From contig NZ_AP022574.1 of NCBI RefSeq assembly GCF_010729305.1, positions 4,464,001-4,528,000 of the forward strand: a stretch of DNA of 64,000 nt. Direction: 5' to 3'. This document shows positions 34,337 through 43,451 of the stretch, one piece after another. This DNA comes from Mycolicibacterium psychrotolerans (GTDB taxonomy: Bacteria; Actinomycetota; Actinomycetes; Mycobacteriales; Mycobacteriaceae). The position numbers and the translations under genes are program-made. The notes below the pieces were generated by a model. The model saw only the letters and a program-made list of their open reading frames with translations, made no database searches and was not told the DNA's origin. Each line of letters opens with the position of its first letter. Positions within the stretch are counted from its first letter, which is position 1.

Positions 34337-34723
34337 ATGGAGGTCACCCCGGGACACCTGTTCGCCCAACTGAACTTCCGCGACGTGGAGGAGTCCGACG
34401 AGCGGATGGTCATCGAATTGGACAACCGTCCCGATCTGACCAACCGCCGCGGTGCGCTGCAGGGCGGGCTGGTGGCGACGCTGATCGACGTCGCGGCGGG
34501 CCGGCTGGCGGACCGCCGGGTCGGGCAAGGGCGCGATGTCACGACGGCGGACATGACGGTGCACTTTCTGGCGCCGGTCCTCGAGGGACCCGCCCGTGCC
34601 GAGGCGACGGTGGTGCGCGCGGGTCGGCGGCTGTCGGTCATCGCGGTCGACGTCACCGATGTCGCCCGCGACCGGCTGGCCGCGCGGGCCACCCTGAGCT
34701 TCGCCGTGCTCGACAGCCGGTAG
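34337..34723 (+). CDS. PaaI-type hotdog thioesterase
   Basis: 128 residues, a single hotdog domain with GALQGGLVATLIDVAAGRLA near the middle, as in PaaI/YbgC-like acyl-CoA thioesterases. The catalytic acidic residue is the Asp of LIDVAAG. Substrate unknown. The start codon is probably the 5' end of the transcript. It ends one base before the convergent DUF1707 gene, so there is no room for a terminator. Confidence 0.85.
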   Translation: MEVTPGHLFAQLNFRDVEESDERMVIELDNRPDLTNRRGALQGGLVATLIDVAAGRLADRRVGQGRDVTTADMTVHFLAPVLEGPARAEATVVRAGRRLSVIAVDVTDVARDRLAARATLSFAVLDSR

Positions 34724-34724
34724 G

Positions 34725-35336
34725 TCAGTGGCCCCTCCGGGGCAGCCCCACCCGCCAGGACTTCTGCGGACCGCGGATGTCGACCGAGCCGCACACCACC
34801 TTGCCGGTCAGCACGACGTGTGGATTACCTTCTGCCGGAGCGTCTTTGCGATGGTCGGTGGCACTGCCCACGGTCACCTCGACGTCGTCGATCGAGGCGC
34901 TGGCACCGTCGGGGAGCCGCAGATCCAGGCCGCCGAACTTCATGTCGAGCTCGATGATGACGATCGGACCGGCGAAGCGGGCACGGGTCAGGTCGAGGTC
35001 CACCGAGCCCATCCGCCGGTAGAGGGCCAGCCGGGTGGGCACCACCCACTCCCCCTGGCGTTTCAGTGAGCCCATCACGCCGCGCAGTTCCACCCGGTCG
35101 GCCGCGGACGCGACGATCGCCCCGGGGCCGGGCAGGTCGCCGATCAGCACGTCGAGGTCCGAGGGCAGCCGCGCCCGCGACACCATCGCCGAGCGTTCCT
35201 CGAACTCCTGGATGTCGATCAGGCCGAGTGCGACGGCGTTGTGCAGCCGGCGCAGCGTGCCGTTGCGGTCCGCGTCGGAGATCCGCATCTCGACGGGCAT
35301 CTCGGCCGGCAGCCTGCCGTGGTTGATATCGGTCAT
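34725..35336 (-). CDS. DUF1707-domain protein with cell-wall-sensing-like C-terminus
   Basis: 203 residues. The DUF1707 domain (about residues 18-70; MRISDADRNGTLRRLHNAVA) is typical of actinobacteria. A beta-rich C-terminal part (about 80-200; GVMGSLKRQGEWVVP) resembles the LiaF/DUF2154 region. No membrane helix, so it is cytosolic. The exact role is unknown. It is 34 bp downstream of the penicillin-binding lipoprotein gene and could be linked to envelope stress by that context. Confidence 0.78.
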   Translation of the reverse strand: MTDINHGRLPAEMPVEMRISDADRNGTLRRLHNAVALGLIDIQEFEERSAMVSRARLPSDLDVLIGDLPGPGAIVASAADRVELRGVMGSLKRQGEWVVPTRLALYRRMGSVDLDLTRARFAGPIVIIELDMKFGGLDLRLPDGASASIDDVEVTVGSATDHRKDAPAEGNPHVVLTGKVVCGSVDIRGPQKSWRVGLPRRGH

Positions 35337-35370
35337 GACCGTTCCACGGTACCGCTGGCCCGTACCGCCG

Positions 35371-37185
35371 TCAGGCCTGGTAGTCGGGCGGCAGCGAGTC
35401 GAGCATGCCCTTGAGCATGCGCACCGCGTACTCCGAACTGCCGCCGCCGACGATCAGGGCCGAGAAGGCCATGTCCCCGCGGTATCCGGTGAACCAGGAA
35501 TGCGAGCCGCCCGCGAATTCCGCCTCGCCGGTCTTTCCGCGGACGTCGCCGGCCCCCTGCAGGTCCTTGGCGGTGCCGTTGGTCACCACCAGCCGCATCA
35601 TCGGGCGCAGGTTGTCGACCACGCTGGGCGGGATGGGCTGACGATCCCCGGTGATCTCGGTCTGGCGGCCTGCGATCAACCGCGGCACCGGGGTCTGACC
35701 CGCGGCGATCGTCGCGGCCGCCAGTGCCATCCCGAACGGGCTGACCAGGACCTTGCCCTGACCGAAACCGTCCTCGGTGCGCTCGGTGAGGTTCACCGTG
35801 GGCGGCACCGAACCGCTGACCGTCGAGATCCCGGCGATCTTGTAGTCCAGGCCGATGCCGTACTGCGACGCGGCCTGGGTCAGGCCCCGCGGCGGCATCC
35901 TGCTGGCCAACTCGGCGAAGGTGGTGTTGCAGGAGCTGGCGAAGGCCCGCGACATCGGCACGGTGCCGAGGTCGAATCCGCCGTAGTTGGGCACCGTGCG
36001 ATGTCCGATGTCGAGGTGGCCGGGGCAGCCCAGCAGCGTGTTGGGGGTGGCCATGTCACGTTCGATCGCGGCGCCCGCGGTCACGATCTTGAAGGTCGAC
36101 CCCGGCGGGTAGAGGCCCATCGTGGCGATCGGTCCCTCCCGGTCGGCTGCCGCGTTCTGCGCGACGGCCAGGATCTCGCCGGTCGACGGTTTGATCACGA
36201 CGATCATGGCCTGCTTGCCGGTGACGTCGACCGCGTTCTGCGCGGCGTTCTGAACGGCGCGGTCCAGGCTGATGCTCACCGACGGGGCGGGCGTGCCGGG
36301 CACCTCGTTGAGGACGTCGACGTCGACCCCGTTCTGGTTCACGGTGACGACACGCCAGCCCGGGGAACCGTCGAGTTCGTCGGCGACGGTCTTTCTCACC
36401 TCGTCGACGAGCGCAGGCGCGAAGTGTTCGTCGGTGGGCACCATCTCGGGTTGCGGGGTGATGACCACACCGGGCAGCGCACCGAGAGCGCCGAGGACTG
36501 CGTCGTGGTCGGCTTGGCGCAGCGTCATCAGGTTCAGGGGGCCCTTGGTCGAGCTGGCCTGCTCCGCGAGCCGCTGCGGGTCCAGCGTGTTGTCGAAGCG
36601 ACGCAGCGCGTCGGCGACGGTGCGCGCCGTCGGCATCAGGTTCTCCCCGGCCGCCTTCGCATCGAGGGCGAAGGCGTAGCGGTATCCGGGCACCAGCACG
36701 GTGGTGCCGCCGCGCTCGTTGACCGAGGCGCGGGGTGGCGCGTCGGCGCGCAGCGCCAGCGTCTGGTTCTCCCCCAGCCGCGGGTGCAGACCGGTGGCGC
36801 TCCAGCGCACCTGCCAGCGGCCTTCGTCGCGGACCATGTTCAGCTGCCCGTCGTAGGTCCAGGTGCGGTCCTTGGGCAGGTGCCAGGTGTAGCGGTAGGC
36901 GATGCTGCCGGTGTCCTCGGCGTACTTGGAACTGAGGATCTGCGCGTCCAGGCCGGTGGCCTGCAGACCGGCCCAGGCCTCGTTGAGCGCGGCACGGGCG
37001 TCTTCGGGACGGTCGGAGAGCGCGGCGGCGGCGCCCGTGTCACCGGTGGCCAGCGCGGCGAAGAACTCCTCGGCGGTGGGCTCGGGACCGTTGGGCCGCG
37101 GCGTGCAGGCGCCGAGCGAGAGGACCAGGACGACGACCGCGACGAGCGATGTCGCAGCTGATACGGATGAGACCTTTGTTGCCAT
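35371..37185 (-). CDS. Penicillin-binding lipoprotein (MecA_N and transpeptidase domains)
   Basis: 604 residues; M. tuberculosis Rv2864c is about 603. Lipobox LSLGAC gives an N-terminal lipid anchor; an NTF2-like MecA_N domain follows (about 35-150), then a dimerisation region and the transpeptidase domain (about 330-600). All three active-site motifs are present: SxxK in PPGSTFKIV, SxN in ASSCNTTF, and KTG in RGKTGEAEF. It cross-links peptidoglycan outside the membrane. ATG 37185 is chosen because the signal peptide starts there. Confidence 0.94.
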   Translation of the reverse strand: MATKVSSVSAATSLVAVVVLVLSLGACTPRPNGPEPTAEEFFAALATGDTGAAAALSDRPEDARAALNEAWAGLQATGLDAQILSSKYAEDTGSIAYRYTWHLPKDRTWTYDGQLNMVRDEGRWQVRWSATGLHPRLGENQTLALRADAPPRASVNERGGTTVLVPGYRYAFALDAKAAGENLMPTARTVADALRRFDNTLDPQRLAEQASSTKGPLNLMTLRQADHDAVLGALGALPGVVITPQPEMVPTDEHFAPALVDEVRKTVADELDGSPGWRVVTVNQNGVDVDVLNEVPGTPAPSVSISLDRAVQNAAQNAVDVTGKQAMIVVIKPSTGEILAVAQNAAADREGPIATMGLYPPGSTFKIVTAGAAIERDMATPNTLLGCPGHLDIGHRTVPNYGGFDLGTVPMSRAFASSCNTTFAELASRMPPRGLTQAASQYGIGLDYKIAGISTVSGSVPPTVNLTERTEDGFGQGKVLVSPFGMALAAATIAAGQTPVPRLIAGRQTEITGDRQPIPPSVVDNLRPMMRLVVTNGTAKDLQGAGDVRGKTGEAEFAGGSHSWFTGYRGDMAFSALIVGGGSSEYAVRMLKGMLDSLPPDYQA

Positions 37186-37242
37186 TGGGACAGATGTTAA
37201 GAAATAACGATCCGGTTTCGGCGGAGGCGCACCGCGTCGATA

Positions 37243-37302
37243 CGCCCAAACCAACGTTTGGGCGCGAAAGAGCGAGAAGTAGCCGCCTTTTCGTCGATCT
37301 CG
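37243..37302. repeat. Intergenic repeat, copy 1 (family GCCCAAACC-ACGTT-GGGC)
   Basis: A 59-base unit (37244-37302) with an inner perfect dyad CGCCCAAAC / GTTTGGGCG at 37243-37264. It aligns without gaps to the unit at 55901-55959 with 42 of 59 bases equal by eye, including the shared end CGTCGATCTCG. It occupies the gap between the penicillin-binding gene and the GNAT gene downstream of it in the genome. Confidence 0.6.
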
Positions 37303-37318
37303 GCGGGACGGACGGCGG

Positions 37319-37981
37319 TTACGCGCCGGCGGCGGGGGTGCGTACCACCAGCGGGGCCGCCGGGAAGTAGGCCGCCATCTCCGAGCGCGAGGTGCGCAGC
37401 GCCGCGGTGCCGTAGCCCTGCTTGCGGTGCTCCGGATGGATCCAGATGCGCACGTCGACCTCGCCGCCGGAGAGTTCCCCGAACACCATGCCGACCTTGG
37501 CGGTGCCGACCTCGGCGACCAGCCACGCCGCCTCCTCGGCGGCGACCCGGCCGACGGCGTCGCGGATCTCGTCGCCGAGATCGCCCGGCGGGGCGTCGGT
37601 GCCGTCACCGGCCGAACGCATGTCGCGGGTGCGGGCGGCGAAGATGTCGCGGTCGGTGTCGGGGCTGAACGGCCGCAGCCGCAGGCGGCGGGCCGAACCC
37701 GGCGTCTGCTCGGACGCGGGAGTGCCGAGCTGACTGGTCAGGGTGTCCAACTCGGCGGCGATTCGGCGCCGCGACACCCGGGTCAGGCGGTCGAATGACA
37801 GTCGCAGCACGGCTTCGGCGGCGTCGGCCGACGTGGCGAGCAGATCGGCGAGCGCCTCGATCGCCGCGTCGTAGTCCTCGGAGGCCACGACGGCGTCGAG
37901 TACTTCGTGCCGGCGTTCCAGTGCGGCGACCATCGCGTCGGCGACGACTTTGCGCTGCACCGCCGCATCCTGTTCGGCCAT
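37319..37981 (-). CDS. GNAT acetyltransferase with GyrA-like helical N-terminus
   Basis: 220 residues from ATG 37981, which overlaps the stop of the preceding GNAT gene (ATGA). The C-terminal GNAT domain (about residues 95-220) has the acetyl-CoA loop EHRKQGYGTAALR. The N-terminal 85 residues are helical and resemble the coiled C-terminal dimer gate of DNA gyrase A: compare AEAVLRLSFDRLTRVSRRRI with the gyrase pattern AQAILDLRLQKLTGLEHEK. The gyrase-like part probably serves dimerisation or contact with a partner. Substrate unknown. Confidence 0.78.
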   Translation of the reverse strand: MAEQDAAVQRKVVADAMVAALERRHEVLDAVVASEDYDAAIEALADLLATSADAAEAVLRLSFDRLTRVSRRRIAAELDTLTSQLGTPASEQTPGSARRLRLRPFSPDTDRDIFAARTRDMRSAGDGTDAPPGDLGDEIRDAVGRVAAEEAAWLVAEVGTAKVGMVFGELSGGEVDVRIWIHPEHRKQGYGTAALRTSRSEMAAYFPAAPLVVRTPAAGA

Positions 37982-38844
37982 CAGTCGAGCAGCACCGTGG
38001 CGAACGAGGCGATCTCGGTGAACCCGATGCGCGCGTAGGTGGCGCGGGCGACGGTGTTGAAGCTGTTGACGTACAGACTCGCGATGCGGCCGCTGCCCAC
38101 GACGGCCGCGGCGACGGTGGCGGTGCCCGCGGTGCCCATGCCGCGGCCCCGGAAGTCGGGGTGCACCCATACACCCTGGATCTGGCCCACCGCCGGAGAC
38201 TGTGAACCGACCTCGGCCTTGAACACCACCTGTCCGCGGTCGAATCGGGCCCACGCCCGCCCGGACGCGATCAGTCCGGCGACCCGGCGTCGGTAGCCCC
38301 GGCCGCCGTCGCCGATGCGGGGGTCGATCCCGACCTCGCCGATGAACATGTCGATCGCCGCGACGAGGTAGGCGTCGAGTTCCTCCATGCGCACCTGTCG
38401 GACCGCCGGGTCGACGGCACATGCGGGTGCGGTGCCGAGCGCCATCAGCGGTTGATGGGCGCGCACGTCGCGGGCGGGCCCCCACACCGGCTCCAGCCGC
38501 TGCCACATCGGCAGCACGAGCTCGGCACGGCCGACCAGCGACGAGCACCGCCGCGACGTGCTCATCGCCTTGTCGGCGAACGCATTCAGATCACCTGCGG
38601 CACCGCGCAACGGGATGAGATTGGCCCCGGCGTAGCACAGGGATTCGCTGGCGCGCCGCCGCGTCCACAGTTCGCCGCCGATGGCCGACGGCTCGATGCC
38701 GTGCTCGGCGACGCGGGAGGCGACCATGCAGGAGGCCACCGGATCGTCGTCGAGGACCTGACGGACGGCGGTCATGTCGCGGAGGTCGCGCACCACCGAC
38801 ACCCTTCGCTCGTCAACGAGGCGAAAAAGCGGAGGAGCCGACAT
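37981..38844 (-). CDS. GNAT acetyltransferase (Rv2867c-like)
   Basis: 287 residues from ATG 38844, behind an AGAAAGAG ribosome site; the in-frame GTG/ATG ten codons upstream is less well placed. The N-terminal half is a degenerate GNAT-like or DUF4081 region (about 20-150), and the C-terminal half is a full GNAT domain with QGVWVHPDFRGRGMGTAGT. M. tuberculosis Rv2867c is about 284 residues and also lies next to ispG. It probably shares a transcript with ispG. Substrate unknown. Confidence 0.88.
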   Translation of the reverse strand: MSAPPLFRLVDERRVSVVRDLRDMTAVRQVLDDDPVASCMVASRVAEHGIEPSAIGGELWTRRRASESLCYAGANLIPLRGAAGDLNAFADKAMSTSRRCSSLVGRAELVLPMWQRLEPVWGPARDVRAHQPLMALGTAPACAVDPAVRQVRMEELDAYLVAAIDMFIGEVGIDPRIGDGGRGYRRRVAGLIASGRAWARFDRGQVVFKAEVGSQSPAVGQIQGVWVHPDFRGRGMGTAGTATVAAAVVGSGRIASLYVNSFNTVARATYARIGFTEIASFATVLLD

Positions 38845-38899
38845 CTGGACTCTTTCTGCGACGACCCTTGGCATCAGGCCCCGTGCACGGGACCCTGAC

Positions 38900-40075
38900 T
38901 CAGCTTACGGTCACAACCGGCGAACCGCTGGCATCCTCGGAACCTTGGGCCGTGTCCATCGCTTCCATTTCCGAGGCCAGCCGCATGGCTTCCTCGATGA
39001 GCGTCTCGACGATCTGGGCCTCGGGCACCGTCTTGATCACCTCGCCCTTGACGAAGATCTGGCCCTTGCCGTTGCCGGAGGCCACCCCGAGGTCGGCTTC
39101 ACGCGCCTCGCCGGGTCCGTTGACCACGCAGCCCATCACCGCGACGCGCAGCGGCACGTCCATGCCCTCGAGGCCCGCGGTCACCTCGTTGGCCAGCCTG
39201 TAGACGTCGACCTGTGCACGCCCGCACGACGGGCACGACACGATCTCCAGACCGCGGGGCCGCAGGTTCAGCGACTCCAGGATCTGGTTGCCAACCTTGA
39301 CCTCCTCGACCGGCGGCGCGGAGAGCGAGACGCGGATCGTGTCGCCGATGCCCTTGGACAGCAGGGCGCCGAACGCGACCGCCGACTTGATGGTGCCCTG
39401 GAACGCGGGGCCGGCCTCGGTGACCCCGAGGTGCAGCGGGTAGTCGCACTGGGCGGCCAGCTGCTCGTAGGCCGCGACCATGACGACGGGGTCGTTGTGC
39501 TTGACGCTGATCTTGATGTCGCCGAAGCCGTGCTCCTCGAACAGCGACGCCTCCCACAGCGCGGACTCCACGAGCGCCTCGGGGGTGGCCTTGCCGTACT
39601 TCTGCAGGAATCGCTTGTCGAGCGAGCCGGCGTTGACCCCGATGCGGATCGGGATTCCGGCGTCGCCTGCGGCCTTGGCGACCTCGGCGACGCGGCCGTC
39701 GAACTCCTTGATGTTGCCCGGGTTCACCCGCACGGCCGCACATCCCGCGTCGATCGCGGCGAAGATGTACTTGGGCTGGAAGTGGATGTCGGCGATCACG
39801 GGGATCTGCGACTTCTTGGCGATGGCCGGGAGCGCGTCGGCGTCCTCCTGACGCGGACAGGCCACGCGGACGATGTCGCAGCCCGACGCGGTCAGCTCGG
39901 CGATCTGCTGCAGCGTGGCGTTGATGTCGTGGGTCTTGGTGGTGCACATGGACTGCACTGAGATCGGATGGTCACTGCCCACGCCGACGTCGCGCACCAT
40001 CAACTGACGGGTCGTGCGGCGTGGGGCCAGTACGGGCGCCGGAGCGGCAGGCATTCCTAAACCGATGGAGGTCAT
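38900..40075 (-). CDS. ispG: 4-hydroxy-3-methylbut-2-enyl diphosphate synthase
   Basis: 391 residues. The [4Fe-4S] enzyme of the MEP isoprenoid pathway (GcpE). Cluster cysteines are visible in IVSCPSCGRAQ and AVMGCVVNGPGEA; the TIM-barrel part starts with PISVQSMCTTKTHD. ATG 40075 (MTSIGLGMPAAP) is used because longer frames run into rip1. It follows rip1 by 11 bases, and with dxr forms the conserved dxr-rip1-ispG block (Rv2870c-Rv2868c). Confidence 0.96.
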   Translation of the reverse strand: MTSIGLGMPAAPAPVLAPRRTTRQLMVRDVGVGSDHPISVQSMCTTKTHDINATLQQIAELTASGCDIVRVACPRQEDADALPAIAKKSQIPVIADIHFQPKYIFAAIDAGCAAVRVNPGNIKEFDGRVAEVAKAAGDAGIPIRIGVNAGSLDKRFLQKYGKATPEALVESALWEASLFEEHGFGDIKISVKHNDPVVMVAAYEQLAAQCDYPLHLGVTEAGPAFQGTIKSAVAFGALLSKGIGDTIRVSLSAPPVEEVKVGNQILESLNLRPRGLEIVSCPSCGRAQVDVYRLANEVTAGLEGMDVPLRVAVMGCVVNGPGEAREADLGVASGNGKGQIFVKGEVIKTVPEAQIVETLIEEAMRLASEMEAMDTAQGSEDASGSPVVTVS

Positions 40076-40086
40076 CAGAGCTTTCC

Positions 40087-41325
40087 CTATTGGAACAACC
40101 TGATCGGATTGACCAGGTCGGCGGTCACGGTCAGCAGCATGTAGCCGACCACCAACACCAGCACCACGTAGGTGGCCGGCATCAGCTTGAGATAGTTCAC
40201 CGGGGCGGCGGCGACCTTGCCGCGCGCGGACCGGAACAGGTTGCGCAGTTTCTCGAAGACCGCGATCGCGATGTGGCCGCCGTCGAACGGCAGCAGCGGG
40301 ACGAGGTTCACCGCGCCGAGCACGAAGTTCAGCTGGGCGAGGAAGAACCAGAAGGCCACCCACAGGCCCGCTTCGACGGTGTCGCCACCGATGATGCTGG
40401 CGCCGACCACGCTGATCGGGGTTTCCGGGTCGCGTTCCCCGCCGCCGATGGACTGCACCAGCGCACCGACCTTGGTGGGGATCTTGGCCAGCGACTTGCC
40501 GAGTTCGACCGTGAGGTCGCCGGTGAACGCGAATGTCGCGGGCACCGCGGAGAGCGGGTTGTACTGCGTCGGGCCGAAATTGGCCGCGGTGACGCCGATG
40601 GTGCCGACATTGGCCGGCGCCGGTGCGGCGCCGTCGCCGCCGGCGATGTAGCGCTGGCTCGGGGTGACGTTCACCGTCGTGACGAATTCGCGGGTCTGCC
40701 CGTTCTCGTCGCGCTGCACGGTGATCTCGGTCGGCCCGTTGAGTTTGCGCACGGCCGAGGACATTTCGTCGAAGTTCGCCACCGCGGTGTCGCCGACCCT
40801 GACCACGACATCGCCGGCTCGGATGCCGGCGGCCGCGGCCGGGCTGGCCGTCACGCACTCACCCAGGGTGCCCTGGGTGACTTCGTCTTTCACGCACGAC
40901 GTCTCCCCCACCATCGCGTTGGTGGGCTGGTGCAGGTTGGGCAGTCCCCAGATGATCGCGATCGCGTAGATCAGCACGAGGCCGATGACGAAGTTCATCC
41001 CGGGGCCGGCGGCCAGCACCGCGACGCGCTTCCACGTCTTCTGCCGGTACATCGCGTAGGGCCGGTCCTCGGGGTCGAGCTCCTCGACCGACGTCATGCC
41101 CGCGATGTCGCAGAAGCCGCCGAGCGGCACGGCCTTGACGCCGTACTCCGTCGAGCCGAGCCGGTTGCGCCGGTAGGTCGACCACAGCGTCGGGCCGAAC
41201 CCGACGAAGTAGCGGCGGACCTTCATCCCGGTCGCACGCGCGACCCACATGTGGCCGCACTCGTGCAACGCCACCGACAGCAGGATGGCGAGTGCGAAGA
41301 GCACGATGCCGATCGCGAACATCAT
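40087..41325 (-). CDS. rip1: Site-2 intramembrane protease Rip1 (RseP-like)
   Basis: 412 residues; Rv2869c is about 404. Zinc motif HECGH near residues 21-25 in the first helix, a PDZ domain around residues 135-210 (AAAAGIRAGDVVVRVGD), and the second active-site part NLVPLLPFDGGH near the C-terminus. It cuts anti-sigma factors inside the membrane, in M. tuberculosis those of SigK, SigL and SigM. That is notable because SigK-type genes (mpt83, mpt70) are 1.4 kb away. Confidence 0.94.
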   Translation of the reverse strand: MMFAIGIVLFALAILLSVALHECGHMWVARATGMKVRRYFVGFGPTLWSTYRRNRLGSTEYGVKAVPLGGFCDIAGMTSVEELDPEDRPYAMYRQKTWKRVAVLAAGPGMNFVIGLVLIYAIAIIWGLPNLHQPTNAMVGETSCVKDEVTQGTLGECVTASPAAAAGIRAGDVVVRVGDTAVANFDEMSSAVRKLNGPTEITVQRDENGQTREFVTTVNVTPSQRYIAGGDGAAPAPANVGTIGVTAANFGPTQYNPLSAVPATFAFTGDLTVELGKSLAKIPTKVGALVQSIGGGERDPETPISVVGASIIGGDTVEAGLWVAFWFFLAQLNFVLGAVNLVPLLPFDGGHIAIAVFEKLRNLFRSARGKVAAAPVNYLKLMPATYVVLVLVVGYMLLTVTADLVNPIRLFQ

Positions 41326-41345
41326 CTGGTGGGCCTCTACTCCTG

Positions 41346-42503
41346 CTAGTCCCTGGTACCTGCGAACTCGTGCTCGACGGCGCGCCGGGCGCGGTCGCGC
41401 GCCCAGTCCTGTGCGTCGAGGACGTCATCCACGGTAGCTGGTTCGGCGGCCCACTGGTCAGCAGCGCGCAGCACGTGCTCCACGGTGCGCACGATCGCGG
41501 GGAATCCGATCCGACCGGCCAGGAACGCCGCGGCCGACTCCTCGTTGGCGGCGTTGTAGACCGCGGTCAGGCATCCGCCGCCCACGCCGGCCTCGCGGGC
41601 GAGTGCGACCGCGGGGAACACCTCGTCGTCGAGCGGTTCGAAGTCCCAGCTCGACGCGGTGGTGAAGTCGCACGCCAGCGCGGCCCCGGCGACCCGTGAC
41701 GGCCAGCCCAGCGCCAGCGCGATCGGCAGCTTCATGTCGGGTGGACTGGCCTGGGCCAGCGTCGAGCCGTCGGTGAACGTGACCATCGAGTGCACGATCG
41801 ACTGCGGATGCACGACCACCTGGATGCGGTCGTAATCGACCCCGAACAGCAGGTGCGTCTCGATCAGCTCGAGGCCCTTGTTCACCAGCGACGCCGAGTT
41901 GAGCGTGTTCATCGGCCCCATGGACCACGTCGGATGGGCTCCCGCCTGCTCAGGTGTGACGTGTTCGAGCTGCTCGGCGGTCCACCCGCGGAACGGGCCG
42001 CCGGAGGCGGTGAGCACCAGCGCGGCGACCTCGTCGGCGGTGCCGCCGCGCAGGCACTGCGCCAGCGCCGAGTGCTCGGAATCGACCGGCACGATCTGGC
42101 CGGGTGCGGCCGCCTTGACCACGAGGGGTCCGCCGGCCACCAGTGACTCCTTGTTGGCGAGCGCCAGGCGCGCGCCGCTGGCCAGCGCCGCGAGCGTGGG
42201 CTGCAGGCCCAGCGCACCGACCAGGGCGTTGAGCACAACGTCGGCCTCGGTCTCATTCACCAGCCGGGTCACCGCGTCGGGTCCGGCATACGGGACGTCG
42301 CCGAGTTTCTCGGCCGCGCGGGGGTCGGCGACCGCGATGTTCGTGACGCCGGTCTGAGCCCGCTGGGCGGCGAGCAGATCGGTGTTGCCCCCGCCGGCGG
42401 CGAGGCCGACGACTTCGAACTCGTCGGGGTTGGCCGCGATCACCTCGAGGGCCTGGGTGCCGATCGACCCCGTGCTGCCCAGGATCAGTACGCGTCGCGT
42501 CAC
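41346..42503 (-). CDS. dxr: 1-deoxy-D-xylulose 5-phosphate reductoisomerase
   Basis: 385 residues from GTG 42503; there is no in-frame ATG at this end, and longer frames are not family-like. NADPH site LGSTGSIGTQAL, substrate and metal motifs NKESLVAGG, DSEHSAL and VVHPQS are present. It catalyses the first committed step of the MEP pathway. M. tuberculosis Dxr is about 413 residues with a longer C-terminus. First gene of the dxr-rip1-ispG train. Confidence 0.95.
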   Translation of the reverse strand: MTRRVLILGSTGSIGTQALEVIAANPDEFEVVGLAAGGGNTDLLAAQRAQTGVTNIAVADPRAAEKLGDVPYAGPDAVTRLVNETEADVVLNALVGALGLQPTLAALASGARLALANKESLVAGGPLVVKAAAPGQIVPVDSEHSALAQCLRGGTADEVAALVLTASGGPFRGWTAEQLEHVTPEQAGAHPTWSMGPMNTLNSASLVNKGLELIETHLLFGVDYDRIQVVVHPQSIVHSMVTFTDGSTLAQASPPDMKLPIALALGWPSRVAGAALACDFTTASSWDFEPLDDEVFPAVALAREAGVGGGCLTAVYNAANEESAAAFLAGRIGFPAIVRTVEHVLRAADQWAAEPATVDDVLDAQDWARDRARRAVEHEFAGTRD

Positions 42504-42628
42504 CCGTTCATTGTGCCGCGCCGGACGGTGGAGGCGTGAACCGCGCAGCGGGATCGATGCCGGCTTCGATCTTCGACCCCGCACCGCCGCAATGATGTGA
42601 CGCGATTGTGACGTGGCGTGCGTCTCAC

Positions 42629-42655
42629 CCGTCCGGCGGGTGAGGAAGCGCGAAT
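42629..42655 (+). promoter_or_regulatory. SigK-type promoter upstream of mpt83
   Basis: CCGTCC at 42629-42634 and CGAAT at 42651-42655, spaced by exactly 16 bp. The known mycobacterial SigK consensus is CCATCC-N16-CGAAT, so there is one mismatch. The -10 element is 55 bp before the mpt83 start. In M. tuberculosis both mpt83 and mpt70 belong to the SigK regulon. Confidence 0.7.
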
Positions 42656-42709
42656 GCCTGGCGTGAAGGGCGGGCAACGGTGTCCGCCCCCGACAGGAAG
42701 AGTCACGTG

Positions 42710-43390
42710 ATGAAGACGGTTCACCGGAAATCGATCGCTGCTGCCGGCCTGGCGGCTGTCGCGATGTTGGGCGTTGCCGCCTGTTCGAGCGAAACCTCCT
42801 CCAATTCAACGGAGTCGACGAGCACGTCGACAGTCGCCGAGGCAACCTCGTCGGCGACATCGGCCGCACCCACGAGTGCCGCGGCCAATCCGGCTGCCAA
42901 CCTCATCGGTTCGGGCTGTGCCGCCTACGCCGAGCAGGTGCCGTCGGGCCCCGGTTCCGTGGCCGGGATGTCGACCGCTCCGGTGACCGAGGCCGCAGCG
43001 AACAACCCGATGCTCAAGACGCTGACCCAGGCGCTCTCCGGTCAGCTGAACCCGAACGTCAACCTCGTCGACACGCTCAACGGCGGCGAGTTCACCGTGT
43101 TCGCCCCGACCGACGACGCCTTCGCCAAGATCGATCCGGCGACCATCGAGACGCTGAAGACCGACTCCAACCTGCTGACCAGCATCCTCACCTACCACGT
43201 CGTGCCGGGCCAGGCTGCGCCCGATGCGGTCGCCGGTGAGCACAAGACCGTGCAGGGCGCGAACCTGACGGTGGCCGGCGCGGGGAACGACCTGAAGGTC
43301 AACGACGCCGGACTGGTCTGCGGCGGCGTGAAGACCGCCAACGCCACGGTGTACATGATCGACACGGTCCTGATGCCCCCGGCCGCCTGA
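42710..43390 (+). CDS. mpt83: Fasciclin-domain lipoprotein MPT83
   Basis: 226 residues; M. tuberculosis MPT83 is 220. Lipobox GVAAC with Cys25 gives a cell-surface lipoprotein. A Ser/Thr/Ala-rich linker (about 26-70), a likely glycosylation region, leads to one FAS1 domain with NLVDTLNGGEFTVFAPTDDA and the ending ANATVYMIDTVLMPP. Two Cys (GSGCAAY, GLVCGG) probably pair. Start ATG 42710 has an AGGAAGAG ribosome site. Transcribed from a SigK-type promoter. Confidence 0.93.
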   Translation: MKTVHRKSIAAAGLAAVAMLGVAACSSETSSNSTESTSTSTVAEATSSATSAAPTSAAANPAANLIGSGCAAYAEQVPSGPGSVAGMSTAPVTEAAANNPMLKTLTQALSGQLNPNVNLVDTLNGGEFTVFAPTDDAFAKIDPATIETLKTDSNLLTSILTYHVVPGQAAPDAVAGEHKTVQGANLTVAGAGNDLKVNDAGLVCGGVKTANATVYMIDTVLMPPAA

Positions 43391-43451
43391 TCCACAGCTG
43401 CTGGAACTACCGAAATCACTGTCAACCAACATCTTTGAGGAGAGCGACATC

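Noticed and set aside
43391..43451. A separate SigK promoter for mpt70.
   Set aside because: CGAAA occurs at 43411, but 16 bp upstream stands GATCCA and not CCATCC-like sequence.
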